From Paucimonas lemoignei (lineage in GTDB: Bacteria > Pseudomonadota > Gammaproteobacteria > Pseudomonadales > Pseudomonadaceae), in the NCBI GenBank assembly GCA_900475325.1, contig LS483371.1, positions 4,092,001-4,156,000 of the forward strand: a stretch of DNA of 64,000 nucleotides, given 5' to 3'. The translations under genes and the position numbers were made by a program. The notes under the pieces are model-generated. The model searched no databases, was not told where the DNA came from, and worked only from the letters and a program-made list of their open reading frames with translations. Position 1 is the stretch's first letter. Each line of letters begins with the position of its first letter. Positions 28,546 through 38,340 of this stretch are shown here, one piece after another.

Positions 28546-30423
28546 ATGAACACATCAAAAAAACACCCCTCCATCAACTTCACACGGACTTCCCCTGGCA
28601 GTCCAAAACAAATGGACGCGCCCTTTGTACGAGACGCATTCCACGACGAGGATAATGAAGGCTTACTACCGGTCAGCGCCCTGACTCAACCGGTCAAACT
28701 TGAGTTCCGCGTTTGGGACTTTGCCAAGCCCGGCCATCTCTACCAGGTATTGTGGAATGGCGAATTAACGGGCGCAGTAAAAACCATTCTGGATGAAAAT
28801 CAGCCAGGCGATCCTCTATTCCTTCTGATCCCGGTGGCAAATTTGACTGAGGGTGTTCATACCCTTCGCTATCGAGCAATCAACAACGAGAACGGTTCTA
28901 CCGACGATTCACCTGCCGTTTCAATCGAAGTGGACCTGACCCCCCCAGGTCGGCCACAACTGGGGCCGGTCAAGCTCCCGCCAGAAGTGGATGGCGGGCT
29001 GACTTCGGCGGAGTTGACCGCTCTGGGGAACCAACTGGAAGCGGAGATCGGCGGCTACACCGGCATGGCCAAGCATGACGTGATTCGCACATTCTGGGGC
29101 AACGTCGAAGGCCCCGACGCAGTGGTCAATGAAGATGACATGGGTCTGCGACGGGTCATTATTACCTACAGCCGAGACTTTCTCGAAAGCCTCGGCGACT
29201 TTAATGACGTCGTCAGTTATTCGGTGACTGACCGCGCGGGCAATCCTTCCGCTCGCTCCTTGGGCGTATTGGTTCACTTGCTGCTGGAAGAAGTACCCAA
29301 TGACTTCCCCGCCCCTATTATCGACCCTGCATTGGGCGAGCTGATTGACCACGCGGAAGCTAGAGCCGGGGTAAATGTCGACATCCCACACTATCCCGGT
29401 GCTGCGCCGTTGGACTTGATCACCTTGCATTGGGGGGATGGTAACTCGTCGTTGCCGCTGCCATTACCGGCCGGCAATGAAAATGAAGATATCGTCCTGT
29501 CTATTACCGTGCCATACGATACGATTGCGGTCATTCCCCAAGGGCGCCCGAACATTTCCTACAGCGTTAACCGTGCAGGTCAACCCGTGGGCAGCTCGCT
29601 AACGAGCAGTATTGATGTCTACCTGACGCTGCCCGTTTCCGAACCGCTGGATGCACCCATTATCCAAGGTACGAGCATCACCAATCCTAATCAGGATGAC
29701 AACTTCATTGATGAGGACGACTACGAACTTAATAGTCGAGCCATTATCAAGTGGAAGACAGAATTCCAGATCAGCGATGACCTCGACTTGTACTGGGGGC
29801 AGGAGCATATCCCACAGTGGTATCAGATAAATAGTACTGACGTGACGGCCCAGCGGGATCTGATTATCCCTATCCCGAATGAAATCATGAAAGAACAGGG
29901 CACCGGCCCAGCCATTGCCGTGCGTTATACGGTACTCCGCTTCGGCAACCCCAATCTTGTCCCTTCGCCGACTGAAAGTGTCACCGTCCGTTCGAAGGAA
30001 GAAACACCGGGAGGCGTTGACGGTCTGGATGAACCTTCATTCATTCTGCGCAATGGTGATCTTATTGGCCCTATTGAAAACCCTAACGGCGCGCCAGCGA
30101 CTATTGAACCCTATGTGAATATTCTGAGGAATCAGATTATTCAGTTCTACTTCATCGCCTTTGACCTGGATAACAATCCAATTGAAGCAGCCAACTATTA
30201 CGATGAACGCGAACTGGATGCCAATGATGTCATCAACGGCTATGTATTTACGGTTCCCGATGCCACGTTGAAACTTATTTGCCAAGGCTTTGCCGAAGCC
30301 CACTTCAAAGTGATCCCTCCAGAAGGCAGTAATCAGAGCACGGGCACCTCACGAACCAAACGTGTTCGTGTCGACATGTACAGACCCGCGTATGGCTGCA
30401 ACTGGGTGAACCCATCTAAATAA
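28546..30423 (+). CDS. Multi-module Ig-like protein, unknown function
   Basis: A 625-residue protein built of at least five Ig-like modules. Module 1 (about 30-130) resembles proteins A and B (LTQPVKLEFRVWDFAKPGHL, then VDLTPPGRP). Module 2 (about 140-245) contains GYTGMAKHDVIRTFWGNVEG and SYSVTDRAGNPSA, matching the second module of A and B. Later modules (about 255-360, 365-480 and 490-620) keep a W/YWG turn and PFAPIIxP-type linkers (FPAPIIDP, LDAPIIQG). It has many Asp, Asn and Glu and no signal peptide or membrane segment. ATG at 28546 is used; a TTG nine bases earlier is an alternative. A strong hairpin follows the stop codon. Confidence 0.78.
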   Translation: MNTSKKHPSINFTRTSPGSPKQMDAPFVRDAFHDEDNEGLLPVSALTQPVKLEFRVWDFAKPGHLYQVLWNGELTGAVKTILDENQPGDPLFLLIPVANLTEGVHTLRYRAINNENGSTDDSPAVSIEVDLTPPGRPQLGPVKLPPEVDGGLTSAELTALGNQLEAEIGGYTGMAKHDVIRTFWGNVEGPDAVVNEDDMGLRRVIITYSRDFLESLGDFNDVVSYSVTDRAGNPSARSLGVLVHLLLEEVPNDFPAPIIDPALGELIDHAEARAGVNVDIPHYPGAAPLDLITLHWGDGNSSLPLPLPAGNENEDIVLSITVPYDTIAVIPQGRPNISYSVNRAGQPVGSSLTSSIDVYLTLPVSEPLDAPIIQGTSITNPNQDDNFIDEDDYELNSRAIIKWKTEFQISDDLDLYWGQEHIPQWYQINSTDVTAQRDLIIPIPNEIMKEQGTGPAIAVRYTVLRFGNPNLVPSPTESVTVRSKEETPGGVDGLDEPSFILRNGDLIGPIENPNGAPATIEPYVNILRNQIIQFYFIAFDLDNNPIEAANYYDERELDANDVINGYVFTVPDATLKLICQGFAEAHFKVIPPEGSNQSTGTSRTKRVRVDMYRPAYGCNWVNPSK

Positions 30424-30430
30424 CTCTACT

Positions 30431-30457
30431 CCCGCCCTCGTCTGGAGCGAGGGCGGG
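30431..30457. other. Strong GC hairpin between two Ig-like genes
   Basis: A perfect 10-base stem, CCCGCCCTCG / CGAGGGCGGG, with a seven-base loop lies 7 bases after a stop codon. It is not followed by a T-run, so it is more likely an mRNA-stabilising or polarity-tuning element than a complete terminator. Confidence 0.65.
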
Positions 30458-30487
30458 CTTGACGCCATAGATAGAGAGGATAAAAGA

Positions 30488-32416
30488 ATGCTTAATGACA
30501 ACACGGCTATAAAATTCGTAAAAAGCCACCTCAATGAACATTTAATTTCGCCAACAGTCGCCATCCGCCTGAATGATGAAGGACTTCTTCCGGTCGATGC
30601 ATTGACCTCTCCAGTGACTGTTACCTTTCCCGCATGGGACGCCGTGAGGTTGAATACCAGCTATCAACTATTGTGGGACGAAAACCCTATTGGTGCCGTT
30701 AAGTTGGTTGAAGAAGGCGACATGCCTGGCGATATTCTGACTCTTGATATTCCAGTCGATGCGCTGACCAGCGGTGACCACCGCTTAGCGTATCGTCTGG
30801 TCAATCTTGAAAACGGGATTAGCACTGACTCCCAACCCACCCCCATCCAAATCGACCGCACCGCCCCCGGCGACCCACTCATCGCCCCGATCATCTTCCC
30901 CACCGCTATCCAGAATGGCCTGACCTCCGCCGAACTGGATGCCATGGGCAATGTGCTCAAAGGCCTGATCGCCAGTTACAACGACATGAAAGAAGGCGAC
31001 GTCATTCGCAGTTACTGGGGCACCGTCGAGGGGCCGGTGGCGATTGTTGATAAGGACGACATGGGCTTGCGCCGTGTGGAGCTTGAGTTTTCTCGGGACT
31101 TTCTGGAGCACATTGGCGATATCGAGGCTTCGGTGTATTACACGGTGACGGACCTGGCGGGCAATCTGTCGATGGATTCCCAGGCCATTCAGGTCACGCT
31201 TCTGCTACACGTGCTACCTGAGTTGCCGCTGCCGGTGGTGAAAGAAGCCGTGGGTGATGTGCTTGACCCGTCTAACGCAGTCAATGGGGCAACGGTTGCG
31301 GTGGGTGCGAGTGCTGAGTTGCGCGTCGGTGATCGGGTTGTCGTGCAATGGAATGGACCAAAGGGGAGCGACAGCAAGGAAAAGACCATCGCCCCTGCCG
31401 ACGCCGGTAAAGAGCTGGCGCTGCTGTTCTCGGCCGTGCTGGTCGAGGCGAACAAAGGCCAGACGGTCAGCATCGACTACAAGGTTATCCGCGCCAACGG
31501 GGTCGAGCAGGCTTCTGCGACCCTGGCACTGAAGATTCAGCCGGGGATTGCCCAGCTGCCCGCCCCACACATGGACACCGTCGGCCCCGACGGCATTCTC
31601 AATCCGTCCAACATCCCGGAATCCGGCGCCACCGTGCGGGTGCGGTATGACGGCATGAGCACCGGTGACAGTGTGCTGGTGAACTGGCAAGGTGCCAGCG
31701 CCTATCAAACGCCTGCTCAGGTGGTCGGCGCAAATGTGGAGCTGCTGTTCAATGTCCCCAAGGCGTTCATCAATCAGAGCATCGGTGGTTCGGCGAGTGT
31801 GACTTACACCCTGACCCGCGCCGGCACGGCGTTGGTGTCAGCACCGTTGTACGTGCGGGTGAGCCAGGGCCTGACACTGGACCCGACGCCGGTCACGCTC
31901 AGTGGCAAGATTTATCTGCTGCCGGGTACGCCGGATCTGTTGCCCGCCTTTCCAGCCGGGACCACGGTCAAACGCACGGCCAGCGGTGGACAGGCGCCCT
32001 ACAGTTATCGCTCCAGCGACACCAAGGTCGCGCAGGTGGATGCGGATGGTCTGGCGTCGGTACGAGGCAACGGCACGGCGACCATTTCGGTTACCGATGC
32101 CTTGGGCAATACCGCTAGCTATCCGGTCACGGTGACCGGTGTGGTTCATTGCATCGGGCTAGGTAACGCAAAGTACTCCCAGGCCAGTGCGACGGCCGCG
32201 AGCCAGGGTCTGCGCATCCCCTCCATGGACGAGCTCAATCAAATCTTCAACACCTATGGCAATCGCTGGCCGATGGGTAACGCGATCTACTGGTCATCCA
32301 CGGTGCTGGCACAGAACCTCATCGGCACGAAATGGTATTCCACCAAGAACCTGACCACCGGCGCCAATTTCAAGTTGATCGAGCATCACGTTGCACTGGG
32401 TGTCGGTATCCGCTGA
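30488..32416 (+). CDS. Ig-like/BIG2 repeat protein with a C-terminal lectin-like domain
   Basis: A 642-residue protein. Modules 1-2 (about 20-240) are paralogous to the preceding gene (GLTSAELDAMGN, DVIRSYWGTVEGP, DDMGLRRVELEFSRDFLE). Modules 3-4 (about 245-460) contain LPLPVVKEA and LPAPHMDTV linkers. Residues about 470-555 form a BIG2-type bacterial Ig domain (VAQVDADGLASVRGNGTATI). The last about 85 residues (GLRIPSMDELNQIF, WP, AIYWSST, ending LGVGIR) resemble the Lcl/DUF1566 or intimin-type lectin-like caps found at adhesin tips. No signal peptide is visible, which is odd for a protein with this adhesin-like architecture. Confidence 0.8.
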   Translation: MLNDNTAIKFVKSHLNEHLISPTVAIRLNDEGLLPVDALTSPVTVTFPAWDAVRLNTSYQLLWDENPIGAVKLVEEGDMPGDILTLDIPVDALTSGDHRLAYRLVNLENGISTDSQPTPIQIDRTAPGDPLIAPIIFPTAIQNGLTSAELDAMGNVLKGLIASYNDMKEGDVIRSYWGTVEGPVAIVDKDDMGLRRVELEFSRDFLEHIGDIEASVYYTVTDLAGNLSMDSQAIQVTLLLHVLPELPLPVVKEAVGDVLDPSNAVNGATVAVGASAELRVGDRVVVQWNGPKGSDSKEKTIAPADAGKELALLFSAVLVEANKGQTVSIDYKVIRANGVEQASATLALKIQPGIAQLPAPHMDTVGPDGILNPSNIPESGATVRVRYDGMSTGDSVLVNWQGASAYQTPAQVVGANVELLFNVPKAFINQSIGGSASVTYTLTRAGTALVSAPLYVRVSQGLTLDPTPVTLSGKIYLLPGTPDLLPAFPAGTTVKRTASGGQAPYSYRSSDTKVAQVDADGLASVRGNGTATISVTDALGNTASYPVTVTGVVHCIGLGNAKYSQASATAASQGLRIPSMDELNQIFNTYGNRWPMGNAIYWSSTVLAQNLIGTKWYSTKNLTTGANFKLIEHHVALGVGIR

Positions 32417-32458
32417 ATTCACGCCACATAACAACAGCTAACTGAAAACCACATTTGC

Positions 32459-32490
32459 GGGGCGCCGCACACCCGTTGCGACGCCCCTTT
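32459..32490 (+). terminator. Hairpin terminator or attenuator after the BIG2 protein gene
   Basis: Stem GGGGCGCCGC / GCGACGCCCC (one mismatch) with a nine-base loop and a short T3 tail. It ends 26 bases before the next start codon, so read-through to that gene is possible. Confidence 0.65.
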
Positions 32491-32516
32491 CGAACACCCC
32501 ACCAGGAGCAAGGTTG

Positions 32517-32981
32517 ATGAGCAGGCCCTCTACGTCCCGAAAACCCGTGATGGATACGCAGCCTTGCGCGGGCAGTTTCCAGGCGCAGGTCAGCAAACAA
32601 CCCTTAGTGGTCACCTCAGTGCTGGCTGAGCTGACGTTACGCCTGGAGCTGGGTGAACTGCCGAGCCACTGGATCTGGAAAATCATCGCCGAGGGCAAGC
32701 TGGGGCGCACCCGGACCTGCATCGGCCTGTTTATAGATCAAGGGTTGCCGCCGGGGACTTACGACATCCCCAGCGAGCCGCGCATCAAAGTCGTCTATAA
32801 CCAGACGCCGCGCTGGAAAAACATTGTTTATCACTCAGCCAATTTTCAATCAGGCCACCTGACGCTGCTGGAAGCCGACGTGCCGACGCGACGGCTCAGG
32901 GGGCAGTTCGGGTTCAGCATGTCGGCGATCAACTTCGAGATCAGCGACGGTGCATTCGACCTGCACTGCCAGACGCGTTAG
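32517..32981 (+). CDS. Uncharacterised protein at the end of the Ig-like cluster
   Basis: A 154-residue protein with no family I recognise. After about 30 polar residues it appears all-beta (LTLRLELGELPSHW, HSANFQSGHLTLLEADVPTR, GQFGFSMSAINFEI, SDGAFDLHC). The strand pattern is like small calycin- or Ig-type barrels. It has a good AGGAG site before the ATG at 32517 and no export signal. Its stop codon overlaps that of the convergent hydrolase gene by four bases. Because it follows the BIG2 gene closely it may belong to that transcription unit. Confidence 0.7.
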   Translation: MSRPSTSRKPVMDTQPCAGSFQAQVSKQPLVVTSVLAELTLRLELGELPSHWIWKIIAEGKLGRTRTCIGLFIDQGLPPGTYDIPSEPRIKVVYNQTPRWKNIVYHSANFQSGHLTLLEADVPTRRLRGQFGFSMSAINFEISDGAFDLHCQTR

Positions 32982-33673
32982 GCCAGCAGACGGGCGATCT
33001 GTTGCGCGGTATTGGCCAGGCACTCCTCATAGCTGATGCCTGCCGACTTCAGCGGCTTGAGGTCATGGTTGCCCGCCGGTATCCACAGCATCTCGATCAC
33101 TGAAGACAGCTGATAAGCCAGCACCGCTTCTTTATTACCCAAGGCATCGCGCTCGCCCTGCACGATCAGCGTCCGGGTTTTCAGATCCGCCAGATGCGCG
33201 ACACGGGGTTTCTCCGGTTTGCCTGCGGCGTAGAACGGGTAACCCAGGCACACCAGCGCATCCGCCTGCAGCTCATCAGCGATCAGGCTGGCCATGCGCC
33301 CGCCCATGGATTTGCCACCGATGGCCAGGCATCCAGTGACAAGAGGTCGCACGCTGGCATACACCTGCCGCCAGCACTCCAGCAATTGCGCCTGAGGATT
33401 GGGCGGCCGCCGCCGACCATCGACCCGCCGCTGCGCCATATAAGCGAACTCGAAGCGCAGCACGTTGACACCTTGATCAGCCAGGCGCGCAGCCATGTCG
33501 TTCATGAAGTCGCTGTCCATCGGCGCGCCTGCTCCATGGGCCAGGATCAAGGTCGCTGCCTTGCCTTGCCTGGCGCTGAGTGCCTGATTCCATAACCAGC
33601 CGTTGTCCTGCGCCAGCTTGCCCAGTTGCGCCCATTGATCCCCGTCAATACCGCTTTGTTGCCCAGTGCTCAT
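32978..33673 (-). CDS. Alpha/beta-hydrolase (KANL3/Tex30-like)
   Basis: A 231-residue cytoplasmic hydrolase. HGAGAPMDSDFM forms the oxyanion-hole region, GGKSMGGRMAS carries the nucleophile Ser at the G-x-S-x-G elbow (about residue 121), GERDALG supplies the acid and GNHDLKP the His. This arrangement fits the dienelactone-hydrolase-like KANL3/Tex30 group; the substrate is unknown. It is divergent from the first cco operon, with about 90 bases between. Confidence 0.87.
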   Translation of the reverse strand: MSTGQQSGIDGDQWAQLGKLAQDNGWLWNQALSARQGKAATLILAHGAGAPMDSDFMNDMAARLADQGVNVLRFEFAYMAQRRVDGRRRPPNPQAQLLECWRQVYASVRPLVTGCLAIGGKSMGGRMASLIADELQADALVCLGYPFYAAGKPEKPRVAHLADLKTRTLIVQGERDALGNKEAVLAYQLSSVIEMLWIPAGNHDLKPLKSAGISYEECLANTAQQIARLLA

Positions 33674-33763
33674 GCTTGCCTCGCTTTTGATGAGTCTGCC
33701 AATAACCCGGAGCTATAACCGTGACTAATGGCCCCGACCTAGCTGGATGGGAAATACACCTAA

Positions 33764-35188
33764 ATGAACACCACTAACAGCACCGCCTATAACTATCAGG
33801 TGGTCCGCCAGTTCGTCATTATGACGGTCATCTGGGGGATTGTCGGAATGGGACTCGGCGTCTTCATCGCCGCCCAACTGGTCTGGCCTGAACTCAACTT
33901 CGACTTACCCTGGACGAGCTTTGGCCGCTTGCGTCCGTTGCACACCAACGCGGTGATTTTCGCCTTCGGTGGCTGCGCACTGTTTGCCAGCTCTTATTAC
34001 TCGGTACAACGCACCTGCCAGACCACGTTGTTCCTGCCGAAACTGGCGGCGTTCACCTTCTGGGGCTGGCAACTGGTGATACTGCTGGCGGCGATCACGC
34101 TGCCATTGGGTTACACCAGTTCCAAGGAATACGCCGAGCTGGAATGGCCCATCGACATCCTGATCACCGTGGTCTGGGTGGCATACGCCATCGTATTCTT
34201 CGGCACCCTGGCCACGCGCACCACCAAGCATATCTATGTCGGCAACTGGTTCTTCGGCGCGTTCATCCTCACTGTGGCGGTGCTGCACATCGTCAACAAC
34301 CTGGAACTGCCGGTCAGCCTCACCAAGTCCTACTCGGTCTATTCCGGCGCCACGGATGCCATGGTGCAGTGGTGGTACGGGCACAACGCGGTGGGTTTCT
34401 TCCTGACAGCGGGCTTTCTGGGGATGATGTACTACTTCGTGCCGAAACAGGCCGAACGTCCGGTGTATTCCTATCGCCTGTCCATCGTGCACTTCTGGGC
34501 GCTGATCACCCTGTACATCTGGGCCGGCCCGCACCACTTGCACTACACCGCGCTGCCGGACTGGGCGCAGTCGCTGGGCATGGTGATGTCGCTGATTCTG
34601 CTGGCGCCCAGCTGGGGCGGCATGATCAACGGCATGATGACCCTCTCGGGCGCCTGGCATAAGTTGCGCAGCGACCCAATCCTGCGCTTTCTGGTGGTGT
34701 CCCTGGCGTTCTACGGCATGTCGACCTTCGAAGGCCCGATGATGGCGATCAAGACCGTCAACGCCCTCTCCCACTACACCGACTGGACCATCGGCCACGT
34801 ACACGCCGGCGCCCTGGGCTGGGTGGCAATGATCTCCATCGGCGCGCTGTACCACATGATCCCGAAAGTATTCGGGCGCCCGCAGATGCACAGCATCGGC
34901 CTGATCAACGCGCACTTCTGGCTCGCCACTATCGGCACCGTGTTGTACATCGCTTCGATGTGGGTCAACGGCATCACTCAGGGCCTGATGTGGCGCGCAG
35001 TCAATGAGGACGGCACCTTGACCTACTCCTTCGTCGAGACCCTGGTGGCCAGCCATCCGGGCTTCATCGTGCGGCTGGCGGGCGGCTCGATCTTCCTCTT
35101 CGGCATGTTGCTGATGGCTTACAACACTTGGCGCACCGTGCAGGCATCAAACCCTGTGGACGCTGCCGCCGCCGCGCAGATGGCCTGA
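33764..35188 (+). CDS. ccoN: cbb3-type cytochrome c oxidase subunit I, first operon
   Basis: The catalytic heme-copper subunit of a high-affinity terminal oxidase in the inner membrane. The 474-residue protein has 12 hydrophobic segments. It has the CuB/heme ligand regions [20 protein letters not shown] and [20 protein letters not shown], and the late [17 protein letters not shown] region with proximal histidines. It is closely similar to the second CcoN at 38341. By position relative to ccoG it corresponds to the copy called cco2 in P. aeruginosa, which is Anr-controlled there. Here the upstream region shows only TTGAT with a poorly matching, wrongly spaced second half near 33687. Confidence 0.95.
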   Translation: MNTTNSTAYNYQVVRQFVIMTVIWGIVGMGLGVFIAAQLVWPELNFDLPWTSFGRLRPLHTNAVIFAFGGCALFASSYYSVQRTCQTTLFLPKLAAFTFWGWQLVILLAAITLPLGYTSSKEYAELEWPIDILITVVWVAYAIVFFGTLATRTTKHIYVGNWFFGAFILTVAVLHIVNNLELPVSLTKSYSVYSGATDAMVQWWYGHNAVGFFLTAGFLGMMYYFVPKQAERPVYSYRLSIVHFWALITLYIWAGPHHLHYTALPDWAQSLGMVMSLILLAPSWGGMINGMMTLSGAWHKLRSDPILRFLVVSLAFYGMSTFEGPMMAIKTVNALSHYTDWTIGHVHAGALGWVAMISIGALYHMIPKVFGRPQMHSIGLINAHFWLATIGTVLYIASMWVNGITQGLMWRAVNEDGTLTYSFVETLVASHPGFIVRLAGGSIFLFGMLLMAYNTWRTVQASNPVDAAAAAQMA

Positions 35189-35198
35189 GGAGATCGCC

Positions 35199-35807
35199 AT
35201 GAGACACGAAGTTATCGAGAAAAACGTTGGCCTGCTGATGATCCTGATGGTGCTGGCCGTCAGCATCGGCGGCCTGACCCAAATCGTCCCGCTGTTCTTT
35301 CAGGACGTGACCAACAAGCCGGTGGAAGGCATGAAGCCCTACACCGCGCTGCAACTGGAAGGGCGCGACATTTATATCCGCGAGGGCTGCGTCGGTTGCC
35401 ACTCGCAGATGATTCGCCCGTTCCGCGCCGAGACCGAACGCTATGGCCACTATTCGGTGGCGGGCGAAAGCGTCTGGGATCACCCGTTCCTGTGGGGTTC
35501 CAAGCGTACCGGACCGGACCTGGCCCGAGTCGGCGCGCGCTATTCGGATGACTGGCACCGCGCGCATTTGTACAACCCGCGCAACGTCGTGCCCGAGTCG
35601 AAAATGCCGGCCTATCCATGGCTGGTGACCCAGCAAGTCGACAGCAGCCACACCGAAACCAAGATAAAGGCCATGCGCACGCTGGGTGTGCCGTATACCG
35701 ACGACGATGTCAGCGGCGCGGTGGCTTCCCTCAAAGGCAAGACCGAGATGGACGCGCTGGTGGCCTACCTGCAAGTGCTCGGCACTGCCATCAAGAGCAA
35801 GAGGTGA
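35199..35807 (+). CDS. ccoO: cbb3-type cytochrome c oxidase subunit II, first operon
   Basis: A membrane-anchored mono-heme cytochrome c of 202 residues. It has one N-terminal membrane segment ([20 protein letters not shown]) and the heme c motif CVGCH near residue 64, in [20 protein letters not shown]. The distal ligand region is [10 protein letters not shown]. It lies 10 bases after ccoN and passes electrons from CcoP to the catalytic subunit. Confidence 0.95.
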   Translation: MRHEVIEKNVGLLMILMVLAVSIGGLTQIVPLFFQDVTNKPVEGMKPYTALQLEGRDIYIREGCVGCHSQMIRPFRAETERYGHYSVAGESVWDHPFLWGSKRTGPDLARVGARYSDDWHRAHLYNPRNVVPESKMPAYPWLVTQQVDSSHTETKIKAMRTLGVPYTDDDVSGAVASLKGKTEMDALVAYLQVLGTAIKSKR

Positions 35808-35810
35808 GCC

Positions 35811-36014
35811 ATGGACATTCAGGATCTACGCGGCCTAGGCACGCTGGTGGTGGCCATTGCATTTATCGGTCTGTCGCTGTGGGTATTCAGCAGCAAGCGC
35901 AACGCAGAGTTCGCCGAAGCGCGCCTGGCGCCATTCGCCGACGAGCCCTCGCCCGAACCGGCTAAAGAGCAACTTCAACAAGAGCAGCCTGCTGTACGGA
36001 GTAACCAGCCATGA
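35811..36014 (+). CDS. ccoQ: cbb3-type oxidase small subunit CcoQ, first operon
   Basis: A 67-residue single-span membrane protein ([20 protein letters not shown], then FSSKRNAEF). It stabilises the CcoNOP complex and binds no cofactor. It sits between ccoO and ccoP, overlapping ccoP by four bases. Confidence 0.92.
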   Translation: MDIQDLRGLGTLVVAIAFIGLSLWVFSSKRNAEFAEARLAPFADEPSPEPAKEQLQQEQPAVRSNQP

Positions 36015-36961
36015 CCACTTTCTGGAGCACCTATATATGCGTGCTAACCCTCGGCAGCCTGATCGGCCTGACCTGGCTGTTGATCGGCACACGCAAGGGC
36101 GAAACCAAAGGCAGCACCGACCAGACCATGGGCCACAGCTTTGATGGCATCGAGGAGTATGACAATCCACTGCCCAAGTGGTGGTTCATGCTCTTCGCCG
36201 GGACCCTGGTGTTTGCGGTGGGTTACCTGATCCTCTATCCGGGTCTGGGTAATTGGAAAGGCGTGTTGCCCGGCTACGAAAACGGCTGGACCGGGGTCAA
36301 CGAATGGCAGAAGGAAATGGACAAGGCGGACGCTCGTTTTGGTCCGATCTTCGCCAAATTTGCCGCGATGCCCCTGGAAGAAGTGGCCCAGGACCCGCAA
36401 GCGTTGAAGATGGGGAGTCGCCTGTTCGCGTCCAATTGTTCGGTGTGCCACGGCTCCGATGCCAAAGGTGCTTATGGCTTTCCGAACCTGACCGACAACA
36501 ACTGGCGCTGGGGCGGTAACGCCGACACTATCAAGGCCACGATCATGGCGGGGCGCATGGCTGCCATGCCAGGCTGGGGCGCGATCATCGGCGAAGAAGG
36601 CGTGAAAAACGTCGCGGCGTACGTGCGCCACTCTCTGGCCGGTTTGCCGTTGCCTGCTGACGACAAGGCCGATCTGGTGGCCGGACAGCAAGTGTTCAGC
36701 TCCACCTGTGTAGCCTGTCATGGCGCAACGGGTAAAGGCACCGAAGCAATGGGCGCCCCAAACCTCACACAGCCGGGCGGTTTCATTTATGGCGCCAGCC
36801 TGGCGCAGTTGCAGCAGACCATTCGTCTTGGTCGCCAAGGTCATATGCCTGCTCAGGCCGAGTTGCTGGGCAATGACAAAGTACAGTTGCTGGCCGCTTA
36901 TGTTTACAGCTTGTCGAGGGGTCCTGATCAACTCGTCGACAGCGCCAAAGCCGCGCAGTAA
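36011..36961 (+). CDS. ccoP: cbb3-type oxidase di-heme subunit CcoP, first operon
   Basis: A 316-residue protein with two N-terminal membrane segments flanking the conserved [17 protein letters not shown]. Two cytochrome c domains follow with heme motifs CSVCH (near residue 142) and CVACH (near 235). It collects electrons from soluble cytochrome c and hands them to CcoO. It is shorter than the second CcoP by nine residues, missing in the loop after LLPGY. A strong terminator follows. Confidence 0.95.
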   Translation: MTTFWSTYICVLTLGSLIGLTWLLIGTRKGETKGSTDQTMGHSFDGIEEYDNPLPKWWFMLFAGTLVFAVGYLILYPGLGNWKGVLPGYENGWTGVNEWQKEMDKADARFGPIFAKFAAMPLEEVAQDPQALKMGSRLFASNCSVCHGSDAKGAYGFPNLTDNNWRWGGNADTIKATIMAGRMAAMPGWGAIIGEEGVKNVAAYVRHSLAGLPLPADDKADLVAGQQVFSSTCVACHGATGKGTEAMGAPNLTQPGGFIYGASLAQLQQTIRLGRQGHMPAQAELLGNDKVQLLAAYVYSLSRGPDQLVDSAKAAQ

Positions 36962-36998
36962 CAGCCAAGTCGTCTGGAGTACTACCTAGCATCACTGT

Positions 36999-37049
36999 GG
37001 ACCCCTTCAACGCCGCGCCCCGCAATGGGGTGCGGTGGTCCCTTTTTTC
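36999..37049 (+). terminator. Terminator of the first cco operon
   Basis: Nested stem: inner GCGCCCC / TGGGGTGC around GCAA, outer GGACC / GGTCC, then CTTTTTTCT. Confidence 0.85.
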
Positions 37050-37131
37050 TGGATCCTCTGAATTGAAATGCATTTTTCCTATGAGAGAGGTGCTGGCCTG
37101 AGCCGCATTCGGGCGATGAGGCTGGATGTAA

Positions 37132-37922
37132 TGTTGTGTACATATCCGTTGCTGCGGTAATGGCCACTTATGGTTGCGCTTTTACAGCGCCTCACTTTTG
37201 AACAGCGCAAAAGTAAGCAAAACGCTCTTGCCCCACCACTCGGTCCCTCGCCTAGGCTCGGCATGCCCGTAATCCGACATTGATTCGGCGCGCCGCCGCA
37301 AAGGGCCATCCATGGCCCAGTGCGGCTAAACCGGCGTCCTGCCGGTTTGCCCGCCGAATCAATGTCGGATTCCGGCCAGCGTGGTTTAACGGGGCGCTTA
37401 AGATCAAAAGCCAGATCAACAGCCAGATCAACAGCCAGATCAAAAGCAGAACCGGATCCCTGTAGGAGCCAACTTGTTGGCGAGGCATTGGACCTGCGTT
37501 GCCAGGAATATCGCCTCGCGAACAAGTTCGCTCCTACAGAGGGATCACCGGACCCGTGGGAGCGAATTCATTCGCGAAGGCAATGGCACAGACACAGCTC
37601 GGTATGCACCAAAAGCAGGTCGGCTCTCAGGCCGCCTCGTCCGCTTTTGATTTTGGGCGCCCCGTTAAACCACGCTGGCCGGAAGCCGATGTTGATTCGG
37701 CGGGCAAACCGGCATGGATGCCGGTTTAGCCGCGCTGGGCCATGGATGGCCCTTCGCGGCGGGCCCGCCGAATCAATGTCGGATTACGGGAATGCCGAGC
37801 CTAAGCGAGGGACCGAGTGGTGGGGCAAGAGCCTTTTGCTTACTTTTGGGCTGTTCAAAAGTGAGGCGCCGTAAGGGCGCAACCGTAAGCAGCCGTGACC
37901 GCAGCAATGGATATGTACACAA
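37132..37922. repeat. Large non-coding nested inverted-repeat element, copy 2 (791 bases)
   Basis: Ends TGTTGTGTACATATCC (37132) and GGATATGTACAC (to about 37920) match copy 1 at 2260-3313. The outer arms are about 150 bases with the same CCTCGCCTAGGCTCGG block, and an inner arm pair contains CGGCTAAACCGGCGTCCTGC. Four tandem 12-base units of the AGATCAACAGCC type lie at 37401-37448. A REP-like pair (TGTAGGAGCCAACTTGTTGG and partner) lies at about 37460-37540, and a REP unit near 37555. It separates the two ccoNOQP operons. No coding capacity is supported. Confidence 0.8.
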
Positions 37923-38340
37923 AAAGATAATAACGATGCCGCAACAAGACCACCCGACCAAAGCACACCCCCATCCTTTCCTCCCCCCACTTTCACGACT
38001 AAGCTTGCCCGTTAGTGGACTGGCGACAGCTGGCCACAGGCCAAGTGAAAGGAATGTGCCCGACATTCGTGCTTCGCGGTCGCTGAACAGCCCGGCAACA
38101 GGCGTTCGGCCCCCGCCTGGCATGCAGCCAATGTCCGCCACTCACGTCCCCCGTTTTCACACGTCCTGTATGCTCCGGCAACTTTCTGTCCACCGGGACA
38201 GGTTTTTCCTTTACGCTCCGCGTCGGAATAAACCTGAAACAGCCGCGCAAGACACCTGGACGAGCATTTCCCCCCTGCCCGTTTCAGCCTGCGCCTGGCG
38301 ATCAAACACTAATAAATATTCAAAACCGTGGAACCTGACA
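37923..38340 (+). promoter_or_regulatory. Upstream region of the second cco operon with a terminator-like hairpin
   Basis: About 420 bases without a gene. CTGTCC-ACCG-GGACAG followed by GTTTTTCC at 38186-38208 looks like an intrinsic terminator 135 bases before ccoN; it could end a short leader or small RNA. No canonical TTGAT-N4-ATCAA Anr box was found. This fits the constitutive behaviour of the equivalent operon (cco1) in P. aeruginosa. Confidence 0.45.

Noticed and set aside
33905..35056. Minus-strand frame opposite the first ccoN
   Set aside because: Antisense shadow; the same pattern recurs opposite the second ccoN at 38320-39780 because the coding strands are alike.
37714..38340. N-terminal extension of the second CcoN
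   Set aside because: The frame is open into the palindromic element, but the extra 209 residues have no CcoN similarity; the family start is at 38341.
38240..38340. Possible Anr box before the second ccoN (GGCGATCAA)
   Set aside because: Only the right half-site matches; the left half does not resemble TTGAT.
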